A stretch of DNA of 40,535 nucleotides from Candidatus Omnitrophota bacterium. GTDB taxonomy: Bacteria > Omnitrophota > Gorgyraeia > Zapsychrales > Zapsychraceae. Below the pieces are notes generated by a model. That model worked only from the letters and a program-made list of their open reading frames with translations, was not told the DNA's origin and made no database searches. Location of the stretch: the NCBI GenBank assembly GCA_015233115.1, contig JADFYJ010000003.1:1-40535 (forward strand). Reading direction: 5' to 3'. Positions 31,969 to 39,578 of this stretch are shown here, piece by piece. Each line of letters opens with the position of its first letter. Position 1 is the first letter of the stretch. The position numbers were made by a program, and so were the translations under genes.

Positions 31969-33570
31969 ATGGTAAAAATAATAGAACAGAATAAATCAAA
32001 TCCGGAACAAAAAAATATTGTTCCGGATTTTTTATTGATCAAAAAATTAATTTTTACTATTCTTCATTGTCTATTATTCTGCGGCGCTTTTCCTAATGTT
32101 TTTTCGCTTCAGGGTTTTTCTTTTTTAGGATGGATATGCTTAATTCCTCTTTTTTATCTTCTAGACTTGTGTCATAACCGTCGAGAAAAAACTATTTGGG
32201 CTTTGATCAGCGGGTTCGCCGCTTATTCGGGGTTAATCGGGTGGCTTTATCCGGTTCATTGGTTCGGCGCTTTAATTTTTGTAGTTTTATTAGCGCTTCA
32301 AGTCGTGGTTTGGTCCTTGTTATATTCAACATTTAAGTTATCAAATAATATTTTAGTTTGCGCGGCATTATGGGTGGTCAGCGAATTTTTGCGCATCCAA
32401 TGGCTTGGCGGATTTGAATGGACTTTAGCGCATTCTCAGACTTTTAATCCCTGGTTGATTCAGATCTTTGATTTGACGGGACCGCTTGGTTTATCATTTA
32501 TTATTGTTTTAGTTAACGGTTTGAGTTATAAATTTTTAAAGCATAAATATCATTGGAAATATTTAGTTTATGCCGGAATGGTGATGGGGCTGGTTGCGGG
32601 GTATGGGGCATTTAAAATTCGGCAAATGGATGGAATGGCCAAAACTAAATCATTTCAAGTTTGTTTAGTTCAACCTGACACATCATCGCAAGATAAAAAA
32701 GATCCGGATTTAGTCGCGCCTCTTTTAGAAAGAGATCTGCAATTAAGCCGGGAGTGTTTCAGAGATTTCCATCCTGACGCTGTGATTTGGCCGGAAACCG
32801 CTATTGCGGATGATGTTCGTTTGAGGCCGGATTTATTGTCAAGAATAGGGGACAGCGCCCTATTTCGGCGTAAAGAACCAGCAGAAAAAGGGCGCTGTCC
32901 CCTATTCTTGACTGGTTCAGCGCTTTGGGATGGCAGGCGTGATCAAAATGGAGCTGTGCTTTTAGGGCCGGATGCGACGGTGTGGAATGTTTATGTGAAA
33001 CAACAATTGGTTCCTTTCTTGGAGTTTTATCCTTGGGGAACTTTTTTGCGAAATAATTTCTATCATCAAGATTTCGAATTTACTTCAGGCCGGACTGCGG
33101 GGGTCATGGACCTAGGGCAGGGGAGAGCAGGTATTTTTATTTGCTCCGAAGACGGATATGCTCGTTTATTTCGTAAAGTTGCGCCTCAACATCCGGATTT
33201 TTTTATTCTTTTATTAAGTGATATTTGGACGCGGGTTCCTCCTGCCCTGATGATGCATTTGCAGAATTCTATTGTGCGGGCAGTGTCTTTTAGAACGCCG
33301 TTGATCCGCAGTGCTAATTCAGGATGGAGCGGAGCTATTGACGCGGCAGGACGATTAGCGCGGTCAAGCGAGCAGCTGAATCAGGCTCAGGTCTTTAAAG
33401 AGACGATAAAATTGAGTAAACCGGGAAGCACAGTTTACGCGAAATACGGCGATTTTTTTGCTGTCATATGCGTGTTATTTGTTATAATGACACTTTATAA
33501 AGAGGTAAATGTGGTAAAGGGAGTAAAGGAAAAAACGATTGATGCAAATGTAACAAAATATACGTCGTAG
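31969..33570 (+). CDS. lnt: Apolipoprotein N-acyltransferase
   Basis: A 533-residue inner-membrane enzyme that adds the third acyl chain to the N-terminal cysteine of lipoproteins; its presence indicates triacylated lipoproteins. The N-terminal half has several membrane helices. The periplasmic nitrilase-type domain carries the catalytic triad Glu276 (WPETA), Lys344 (YVKQQLVPF) and Cys392 (FICSED; the common residue after Cys is Tyr). A last helix is at the C-terminus (DFFAVICVLFVIMTLY). The Glu-Lys spacing is 68, the same as in E. coli (267 to 335). Residues about 290-315 are encoded by a palindromic repeat (32838-32912). The last residues (VVKGVKEKTIDAN) come from repeat-like units, and the TAG stop is inside a GTAGGGGCG hairpin repeat. 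Confidence 0.93.
   Translation: MVKIIEQNKSNPEQKNIVPDFLLIKKLIFTILHCLLFCGAFPNVFSLQGFSFLGWICLIPLFYLLDLCHNRREKTIWALISGFAAYSGLIGWLYPVHWFGALIFVVLLALQVVVWSLLYSTFKLSNNILVCAALWVVSEFLRIQWLGGFEWTLAHSQTFNPWLIQIFDLTGPLGLSFIIVLVNGLSYKFLKHKYHWKYLVYAGMVMGLVAGYGAFKIRQMDGMAKTKSFQVCLVQPDTSSQDKKDPDLVAPLLERDLQLSRECFRDFHPDAVIWPETAIADDVRLRPDLLSRIGDSALFRRKEPAEKGRCPLFLTGSALWDGRRDQNGAVLLGPDATVWNVYVKQQLVPFLEFYPWGTFLRNNFYHQDFEFTSGRTAGVMDLGQGRAGIFICSEDGYARLFRKVAPQHPDFFILLLSDIWTRVPPALMMHLQNSIVRAVSFRTPLIRSANSGWSGAIDAAGRLARSSEQLNQAQVFKETIKLSKPGSTVYAKYGDFFAVICVLFVIMTLYKEVNVVKGVKEKTIDANVTKYTS
32838..32912. repeat. Palindromic repeat inserted in frame in lnt
   Basis: A perfect 23-bp inverted repeat: 32838-32860 with 32890-32912, separated by 29 bases. 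The arms contain GGGGACAGCGCCC, the core of a dispersed palindrome of the type linked to REP-associated (Y1, RAYT) transposases in many genomes (from memory). The 75-base span equals 25 codons, has no stop in the lnt frame, and encodes RIGDSALFRRKEPAEKGRCP. It lies between catalytic Glu276 and Lys344. Confidence 0.85.
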
Positions 33571-33590
33571 GGGCGATCTCCTGATCGCCC
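33571..33590. repeat. GTAGGGGCG-type hairpin at the lnt stop codon
   Basis: GGGCGATC (33571-33578) pairs exactly with GATCGCCC (33583-33590), loop TCCT. The lnt stop codon TAG is part of the flanking GTAGGGGCG. The same flank and hairpin type occur at 376-401, there with a T-tract; here the T-tract is missing, so read-through into the next gene is likely. Confidence 0.7.
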
Positions 33591-33619
33591 GTTACAAAAG
33601 TGTCGCAGTGAATAAAATT

Positions 33620-34612
33620 ATGAACCATATTTTAAAAAGTAAAAACACGTTTTTTTCTCACACTATCACGCTGTCACATGTTTACATTGTTACAGTTATT
33701 TTTGTTTTCTGTTTATTAATCCTTCCTCAAGCCTCTGAAGCTTCGGGCGTAGTCGCCCGCCAGCGTCAACAGCAACAACAGCAAATGATACAAGCGGCTA
33801 TGCAGCAGCAGGCAGTTCAGCAGGCTACCCAGCAATATATTCAACAGAGAATGATGGTGCAGGCGGCTCAGCAGCAAGCGGTTATGCAGGCTGCTTATCA
33901 AAAAGCGGTTATTGAGAAAACGATTCAAGCTCAGATGGCTCATCAAATTCAAGAGCGTTATCGTCTGCAAGGACAAATGCAGACGCAAATGATGGTTCAG
34001 CAAATTAAGCGCGAGACAGCGGTGGCTATGGCTACGGCTTTACAACAAAAAATGATCGCGGAAAAAATGATGGCTATGGCATATGAACAGCAGGCGTATC
34101 AGATCGCGGTGCAGAAAAAAATGTTGGCTGAGCAGGCATATCAGCAAGCTGTTTATAAAAAAATCGCTGTAGAAAAAGCTTATCAGGAAATAGCCGTTAA
34201 AAAAGTGGTCCGGGATAAAATGCTCAAGGATAGATATGGCAGTACGACGGAACAAGGCTCTAGCGATGCGGAGATCACCGACTTGTGGGCTGATTTGGAG
34301 GCGTCCAGTCAGGTCTGGCCTTTGATGATTGATACGGAGCCAAAAGTTCTGACTGTACAGCGGCAAATTGATTTGTATAAACAAGATGGCGTAACGATTA
34401 AAAAAGACCCTATGTTTTATGTGCAGACGCTGGATAGTATGGCAGAACAAAATCCGGACATGTTTAAGGCGCCATTTAAAGAGCTTTTAAAAATTGCCGC
34501 GGTCATTGAGTATGATTTTGATAATGGCCAAAATAAAGACGCGATGGCTAAAGCCGTGTTAGGAGAGAAGGGCTTTCAGCAGAATAAGCAGAGGGTCAAT
34601 GGGGGGAAATAA
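33620..34612 (+). CDS. Secreted Gln/Ala/Met-rich coiled-coil protein
   Basis: A 330-residue protein. The N-terminal hydrophobic stretch VYIVTVIFVFCLLILPQASEASG is a signal peptide. From about residue 45 to 205 nearly every residue is Gln, Ala, Met, Lys, Val or Tyr, in repeated blocks such as QQQAVQQATQQYIQQRM, KAVIEKTIQAQM and KKMLAEQAYQQAVYKKIAVEKAYQE. This predicts one long helix or coiled coil, probably fibrous. The C-terminal 120 residues look like a normal globular domain (ITDLWADLEASSQVWPLMIDTEP...). ATG at 33620 is preferred to the GTG at 33608; neither has a ribosome binding site. The first 30 codons overlap repeat array E6. No family recognised; a role in cell surface structure is a guess. 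Confidence 0.75.
   Translation: MNHILKSKNTFFSHTITLSHVYIVTVIFVFCLLILPQASEASGVVARQRQQQQQQMIQAAMQQQAVQQATQQYIQQRMMVQAAQQQAVMQAAYQKAVIEKTIQAQMAHQIQERYRLQGQMQTQMMVQQIKRETAVAMATALQQKMIAEKMMAMAYEQQAYQIAVQKKMLAEQAYQQAVYKKIAVEKAYQEIAVKKVVRDKMLKDRYGSTTEQGSSDAEITDLWADLEASSQVWPLMIDTEPKVLTVQRQIDLYKQDGVTIKKDPMFYVQTLDSMAEQNPDMFKAPFKELLKIAAVIEYDFDNGQNKDAMAKAVLGEKGFQQNKQRVNGGK
33657..33707 (-). repeat. Intergenic-type 8-base array (E6) overlapping a signal-peptide region
   Basis: Units CTCACACT, ATCACGCT, GTCACATG, TTTACATT, GTTACAG run in tandem, preceded by ACGTTTTTTT as in other right arms. A short facing arm may be GTTACAAA, AGTGTCGC, AGTGAATA at 33591-33614. Unlike E1-E5 and E7, this right arm lies inside a coding region and encodes part of the N-terminus (SHTITLSHVYIVTV) of the 33620 gene. 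Confidence 0.65.
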
Positions 34613-34727
34613 TAAAACGGTATTTGTCTTTATTGCTCCATAAGTTTATATGTCACAGGTGTTTATGTTTTTGATGAAAATAGTTGTTTCTCGTCGAAAA
34701 AAGTGGGTATGTCGATAAAAAATTGGG

Positions 34728-34756
34728 TTGACAAAAGAGTATTAAATAATTATAGT
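34728..34756 (+). promoter_or_regulatory. Sigma70-type promoter of carA
   Basis: TTGACA (34728-34733), a 17-base spacer, TATAGT (34751-34756). Transcription would start near 34763, leaving a 66-base leader that contains the hairpin at 34783-34806. The 115 bases between the preceding stop and this promoter show no other feature. Confidence 0.85.
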
Positions 34757-34782
34757 ATACAGGATTTTAATAAAGATATTTG

Positions 34783-34806
34783 ACGCTGGACGTGAGGTCT
34801 TGGCGT
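34783..34806 (+). promoter_or_regulatory. Hairpin in the carA leader
   Basis: ACGCTG (34783-34788) pairs with TGGCGT (34801-34806, two G-T pairs), then GAC (34789-34791) with GTC (34797-34799), loop GTGAG, one bulged T. It is not followed by a T-tract. It lies 22 bases before the start codon and may affect translation or bind a regulator; no matching known riboswitch was recognised. Confidence 0.45.
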
Positions 34807-34828
34807 TTATATAGATTCCTTTCAAAGT

Positions 34829-35926
34829 ATGAAAAAAGCAATTCTTTATCTAGAAGACGGTCGAACATTCATAGGTAACGCCCTTTCAGTCGCTGGAGAA
34901 ACCTCAGGCGAAGTCGTTTTTAATACAGCTCTCACCGGTTATCAGGAAATTTTAACAGATCCATCTTACGCGGGCCAAATCGTGGTCATGACTTATCCTT
35001 TGATAGGAAACTATGGCGTGAATCTCGAAGATGTTGAATCTGATAAGGTCCATGTTAAAGGTTTTGTGGCCAAAGAATTTTGCCGCCATCATTCCAATCA
35101 TCGCGCCAATAAAAGTCTTATTGAATATTTGCAGGATCATAACATTATCGCGATTGAAGATATTGATACCCGCGCGCTGACCCGCCATTTACGGGAAAAA
35201 GGCGCGATGCGGGCGATTATTTCGACGGTAGATTTTGATGAGCGGTCATTGGCGGAAAAAATGAAAAAAATTCCGTCCATGGAAGGCGCGGATTGGGTGA
35301 AAGAAGTTTCCACTCTGAAAAAATATGTTTGGCCTGTTGATCAGGGTGTGAAAATGGTTTACCGGATCGCCGCGATTGACTGCGGGATTAAGCGGAATAT
35401 TTTGCGGATTTTCGGAAGGCTGGGCTGTGAAGTGCACGTATTTCCATCATCAGTAACACCTGCGGAAATTTTGGCGATTAAGCCTGACGGGGTTTTTGTG
35501 TCCAATGGCCCGGGGGATCCGGCAGCCGTTACTTCGGTCATTACTACTGTTAAGCAATTGTTAGGCAAGCTTCCGGTATTCGGGATTTGTTTAGGCCAGC
35601 AGATTTTAGGCTTGGCTATCGGCGGTAAAACTTACAAATTGAAATTTGGTCATCATGGCGCGAATCATCCGGTCAAAGATCTTATCCATGATACAATTGG
35701 CATTACTTCGCAGAATCACGGTTTCTGTGTTGATATGTCTACGCTCAGCAAAGACGATGTCGAGATGATCAATGTGAATTTGAATGATCAGACTTTGGAA
35801 GGTTTGCGGCATAAAAAAATACCATTAGTGTCGTTTCAGCATCATCCAGAAGCGTCGCCAGGACCGCATGACGCGCATGTGCTGTTTGAATACTTTATTG
35901 AACTTATGAGAAACTATAAAAAGTAA
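34829..35926 (+). CDS. carA: Carbamoyl-phosphate synthase, small (glutaminase) subunit
   Basis: A 365-residue cytoplasmic protein that hydrolyses glutamine and channels ammonia to CarB for carbamoyl phosphate, the precursor of pyrimidines and arginine. The N-terminal CPSase small-chain domain (FNTALTGYQEILTDPSYAGQIVVMTYPLIGNYGVN) is followed by a class I amidotransferase domain with SNGPGDP, nucleophile Cys254 in GICLGQQILGLAIGG, NHGFCVD, and the His-x-Glu pair in SFQHHPEASPGPHD. It has its own promoter (34728). The stop codon TAA lies inside the first unit of repeat E7, exactly as in glnS with E2. There is no strong ribosome binding site. Length is normal. Confidence 0.97.
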   Translation: MKKAILYLEDGRTFIGNALSVAGETSGEVVFNTALTGYQEILTDPSYAGQIVVMTYPLIGNYGVNLEDVESDKVHVKGFVAKEFCRHHSNHRANKSLIEYLQDHNIIAIEDIDTRALTRHLREKGAMRAIISTVDFDERSLAEKMKKIPSMEGADWVKEVSTLKKYVWPVDQGVKMVYRIAAIDCGIKRNILRIFGRLGCEVHVFPSSVTPAEILAIKPDGVFVSNGPGDPAAVTSVITTVKQLLGKLPVFGICLGQQILGLAIGGKTYKLKFGHHGANHPVKDLIHDTIGITSQNHGFCVDMSTLSKDDVEMINVNLNDQTLEGLRHKKIPLVSFQHHPEASPGPHDAHVLFEYFIELMRNYKK

Positions 35927-36219
35927 CAAAGTAACCGAGTAACAGAGTAACAGAGAAAAAGCGATTGGTGGGAAAAGCGATAATCTATAGGATAAAAGAT
36001 AAAATATTTTTTAAATTTTAATTGATAATTTTTTGTACAAATTTTTATTTATTAATTTTATTTTTTCGTAATGTTTTTAGATTTTACTTTGGTGCTATTA
36101 AAATCATAAATTTTTGTTTAACTGTTTTCATTCTTTTTTATTTTTGTTATCTTTTCAGTTGTTTTTAATGTTTTTTGTTTTTACTCGGTTACTTTGTTAC
36201 TCGGTTACTCTGTTACTAT
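35920..36219. repeat. Intergenic element E7: facing arrays of 8-base units between carA and carB
   Basis: The left arm (35920-35967) begins inside the carA stop and has units AGTAACAA, AGTAACCG, AGTAACAG, AGTAACAG, then AAAAAGCGATTG. The right arm (about 36179-36219) is the inverse; about 35 of 40 positions pair. The 308-base gap otherwise holds only AT-rich sequence (long T runs at 36040-36180); I see no gene. The left arm is nearly identical to those of E1 and E2, and shares AAAGCGATTG with E1. It separates two genes that are often adjacent without a gap. Confidence 0.85.
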
Positions 36220-36234
36220 AAAAATTATAAAACT

Positions 36235-39200
36235 ATGCCAAAACGTACTGACATTCATAAAATTATGATCATCGGCGCTGGACCGATTATAATCGGGCAG
36301 GCGTGTGAGTTTGATTATTCCGGGACCCAGGCGTGTAAAGCCTTGAAAGAAGAAGGTTATGAAGTGGTGCTGGTGAATTCTAATCCGGCCACCATCATGA
36401 CTGATCCGGAGTTTTCCGACCATACTTATATCGAGCCTTTGACTCCCGAATTTGTGGAAGCGATCATTGCCAAAGAACGGCCGGACGCGATTCTGCCAAC
36501 TTTAGGTGGGCAGACGGCGCTTAATATTGCGATGAAATTGTATGAAAATGGCGTATTGGAAAAATATAAAGTTCAGGTACTAGGAGCGAATTACGAAGTC
36601 ATTAAAAAAGCTGAAGACCGGGATTGTTTTAAGAAAGCTATGATCAAGATCGGGCTGGATGTTCCTCGGTCCGGGTGTGCCTATAATTTGGAGCAAGCTA
36701 AAACCATTGCGGCTGAAATTGGTTTTCCGGTTATAATCCGTCCCAGTTTTACGCTCGGCGGTACTGGCGGAGGTTTTGCGCATAACATGGATGAATTAGT
36801 AAAAATTGCGTCGTTGGGTATTGAAAGCAGTATGATTAACGAAGTCATTATTGAAGAATCTATCACGGGCTGGAAAGAATTTGAGCTCGAAGTGATGCGG
36901 GATAAAAAAGATAATGTGGTGATTGTCTGCTCTATTGAGAATTTAGATCCTATGGGGGTGCATACTGGCGACAGCATTACAGTCGCGCCCGCGCAAACCT
37001 TGACGGATGCCGAATATCAAAATATGCGTAACGCGTCATTAAAGATTATTCGGGAGATCGGAGTGGAGACGGGTGGTTCAAATATTCAGTTTGCGGTAGA
37101 CCCCAAAGACGGCCGCATGGTGATCATTGAAATGAATCCGCGCGTGTCCCGCTCATCAGCATTAGCATCTAAAGCAACAGGTTTTCCTATCGCGAAATTC
37201 GCCGCAAAGCTGGCGGTTGGTTATACTCTTGATGAAATTCAAAATGATATTACGCGAGAAACGCCGGCGTGTTTTGAGCCGACCATTGATTATTGCGTGG
37301 TCAAAATTCCGCGGTTTACGTTTGAGAAATTTCCTGAAGCCAAAGATATTTTGGGCGTGCAGATGAAATCTGTCGGGGAAACTATGGCGATCGGTCGCAC
37401 GTTTAAAGAAGCACTGCAAAAGGGTTTGCGAGGTTTGGAGATCGGGCATACGGGGCTGGATAATAAATTGAATTATAAAAAGATTCCGAATGATAAATTG
37501 AAAAAACGTTTGGAAGAACCCAACGCGTCGAGAATTTTTTATCTGAAATACGCTTTGCAAAAAGGCTGGACACCAGAAGAAGTGGCGGATATTACCAAAA
37601 TTGATATTTGGTTTATCGCGCATATCAAAGATATTTTAGATTTTGAACGGAAACTGATTGAAACGTTCCAGAGGGAAGATACGCTTTCAGATGAATTGAT
37701 CCGGAAAGCCAAACAATATGGGTTTAGCGACGCGCAATTAGCCGAGATCATGGAAATCGACGAGATGACCATGTATAAATTGCGCAAATCTAAAGGCATT
37801 ACCGCTGTATTTAAATTGGTGGATACGTGTGCGGCTGAGTTTGAAGCGTATACGCCTTATTTTTATTCGACTTATGAGGAAGAGGACGAAGCGGTCATTC
37901 AGATTGCCCGCATGAATAAAGAACATGGTGGTCCGCGTAAAAAAATCATGATTTTAGGCGGCGGGCCCAACCGGATCGGGCAGGGGATTGAATTTGATTA
38001 TTGTTGCTGTCATGCCGCATTCGCTTTAAAAGAATTGGGCTATGAAACAATCATGGTGAATTCAAATCCAGAGACAGTTTCGACTGATTATGATATTTCT
38101 GATCGTTTGTATTTTGAGCCGGTGACGTTTGAGAATGTGATGAATATTGTGGATGTGGAAAAGCCGGACGGAGTGATTGTGCAATTAGGCGGACAAACAC
38201 CGTTAAATCTGGCCCGGAAATTGCGGGATGCCGGCGTTCCAATCGTAGGGACATCGGTTGAGTCTATTGATCTGGCCGAAGACCGACAAAAATTTTCACA
38301 AGTGATTGATAAATTAGGCTTTGTTCAGCCGGCGAATGGTTCGGCTTTTTCAGCAGCAGAAGCCATGAAAATCGCGGATATGATCGGTTATCCGGTTTTA
38401 GCGCGGCCATCGTATGTGTTAGGCGGACGGGCGATGAAAATTGTGTATGAGCGCAAAGCCTTAGGCGCGTTTATTGAGGAAGCGAAAGAAGTGTCTCCGG
38501 GGCATCCGGTTTTGATCGATAAATTTGTGGAAGACGCGATTGAAGTGGATGTGGACGCGATTTGTGATGGAGAAGAAACATTTGTGGCCGGGATTATGGA
38601 ACACATTGAAAACGCGGGGATTCATTCCGGCGATTCCGCGTGCGTCTTGCCTCCGCCGACGATCAGTGAAGTGATGATTGAACAGATTAAAAATGATACC
38701 TGTACATTGGCAAAAGCTTTAAAAGTCGTTGGGTTGATTAATATTCAATTTGCGATTAAAGGCCGGCGCTTATATGTTTTGGAGGTAAATCCTCGGGCGT
38801 CGCGGACTGTCCCTTTTGTCAGTAAGGCGACGGGCATCCCGATTGCCAAAATTGCTGCCAAAGTAATGGCAGGATCTAAAATAAAAGAATTCCATTTAAA
38901 ACCGGATCATTTAGAGCGGTTAAAACATTTTTCAGTCAAAGAATCCGTTTTGCCGTTTTCCCGTTTCTCGGGAGTTGACATTGTGCTGGGGCCGGAAATG
39001 AAATCTACCGGCGAGGTTATGGGATCAGCCATGACGTTTGGCGAAGCATTTATAAAGTCTCAAATTAGTGCTGGTCAAATGCTGCCTGAAAAGGGTAAGA
39101 TATTTGTGAGCGTTAAGGATGAAGACAAGCGAGCAATTGTATTTATTGCGAAACGATTGGTGGATTTAGGTTTTACTTTAATTTCGACCAGAGGAACCGC

Positions 39201-39504
39201 CAAGGTTTTGCGGTCCAATGGGGTTGAGGTTTCAGAAGAAACGGCCCGTTATGATCAGGGTCAAAATAAGGTTCCCAGTTCTATTGAAATGATTGAGCAC
39301 GGTGAAATTGCTTTGGTGATTAATACGCCAGCCGGAGAGACTAGTCAGCATGATCTCCGCGCTATACGCTCAGCCGCTATTCTTCATAATGTTCCGTGCA
39401 TTACGACTTTGCAAGGCGCGTGGGCCGCGGTGAATGGCATCGAAGAGCGCATGAAGCATAAATGTACAGTCCGTTCCCTTCAAGAGTATTATAAAGAGCC
39501 CTGA
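36235..39504 (+). CDS. carB: Carbamoyl-phosphate synthase, large subunit
   Basis: A 1,089-residue enzyme that makes carbamoyl phosphate from bicarbonate, ammonia (from CarA) and two ATP. The two ATP-grasp halves are visible: N-terminal [22 protein letters not shown] with [11 protein letters not shown] and [13 protein letters not shown]; second half [33 protein letters not shown] with [14 protein letters not shown]. The C-terminal methylglyoxal-synthase-like regulatory domain (about 950-1089; [21 protein letters not shown]) is complete. ATG at 36235 ([11 protein letters not shown]) is chosen; the frame is open 60 bases further up, but that part is the repeat arm of E7. No ribosome binding site is visible. 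The TGA stop overlaps a hairpin (39499-39522). Confidence 0.98.
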   Translation: MPKRTDIHKIMIIGAGPIIIGQACEFDYSGTQACKALKEEGYEVVLVNSNPATIMTDPEFSDHTYIEPLTPEFVEAIIAKERPDAILPTLGGQTALNIAMKLYENGVLEKYKVQVLGANYEVIKKAEDRDCFKKAMIKIGLDVPRSGCAYNLEQAKTIAAEIGFPVIIRPSFTLGGTGGGFAHNMDELVKIASLGIESSMINEVIIEESITGWKEFELEVMRDKKDNVVIVCSIENLDPMGVHTGDSITVAPAQTLTDAEYQNMRNASLKIIREIGVETGGSNIQFAVDPKDGRMVIIEMNPRVSRSSALASKATGFPIAKFAAKLAVGYTLDEIQNDITRETPACFEPTIDYCVVKIPRFTFEKFPEAKDILGVQMKSVGETMAIGRTFKEALQKGLRGLEIGHTGLDNKLNYKKIPNDKLKKRLEEPNASRIFYLKYALQKGWTPEEVADITKIDIWFIAHIKDILDFERKLIETFQREDTLSDELIRKAKQYGFSDAQLAEIMEIDEMTMYKLRKSKGITAVFKLVDTCAAEFEAYTPYFYSTYEEEDEAVIQIARMNKEHGGPRKKIMILGGGPNRIGQGIEFDYCCCHAAFALKELGYETIMVNSNPETVSTDYDISDRLYFEPVTFENVMNIVDVEKPDGVIVQLGGQTPLNLARKLRDAGVPIVGTSVESIDLAEDRQKFSQVIDKLGFVQPANGSAFSAAEAMKIADMIGYPVLARPSYVLGGRAMKIVYERKALGAFIEEAKEVSPGHPVLIDKFVEDAIEVDVDAICDGEETFVAGIMEHIENAGIHSGDSACVLPPPTISEVMIEQIKNDTCTLAKALKVVGLINIQFAIKGRRLYVLEVNPRASRTVPFVSKATGIPIAKIAAKVMAGSKIKEFHLKPDHLERLKHFSVKESVLPFSRFSGVDIVLGPEMKSTGEVMGSAMTFGEAFIKSQISAGQMLPEKGKIFVSVKDEDKRAIVFIAKRLVDLGFTLISTRGTAKVLRSNGVEVSEETARYDQGQNKVPSSIEMIEHGEIALVINTPAGETSQHDLRAIRSAAILHNVPCITTLQGAWAAVNGIEERMKHKCTVRSLQEYYKEP

Positions 39505-39522
39505 ACCGCGTGGGGTTCAGGG
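39499..39522 (+). terminator. Strong hairpin overlapping the carB stop codon
   Basis: CCCTGAACC (39499-39507) pairs exactly with GGTTCAGGG (39514-39522), loop GCGTGG. The stop TGA (39502-39504) is within the stem. It has the shape of a terminator but lacks a T-tract (TTATGGG follows), so it may instead slow or stabilise the 3' end. purF starts 57 bases later. Confidence 0.55.
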
Positions 39523-39578
39523 TTATGGGAAATAATCGATTTGGACATAATGTGAATTGTTAAAAAATCGGAGCATAT

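Noticed and set aside
32838..32912. Palindrome in lnt as a sign of a pseudogene or frameshift
   Set aside because: The frame is intact through it and all three catalytic residues are present, so the gene is called functional.
33716..34003. Minus-strand Leu/His-rich frame within the Gln-rich gene
   Set aside because: It is the complement of CAG/CAA codons, which gives Leu-rich nonsense; the plus strand has a signal peptide and a globular end.
1411..36219. The 8-base arrays as CRISPR arrays
   Set aside because: Units are 7-8 bases with no spacers, arms are inverted relative to each other, and no cas genes are present.
36175..36234. Upstream extension of carB
   Set aside because: The extra residues are a translation of the right repeat arm ([12 protein letters not shown]); MPKRTDIHK at 36235 is the normal start.
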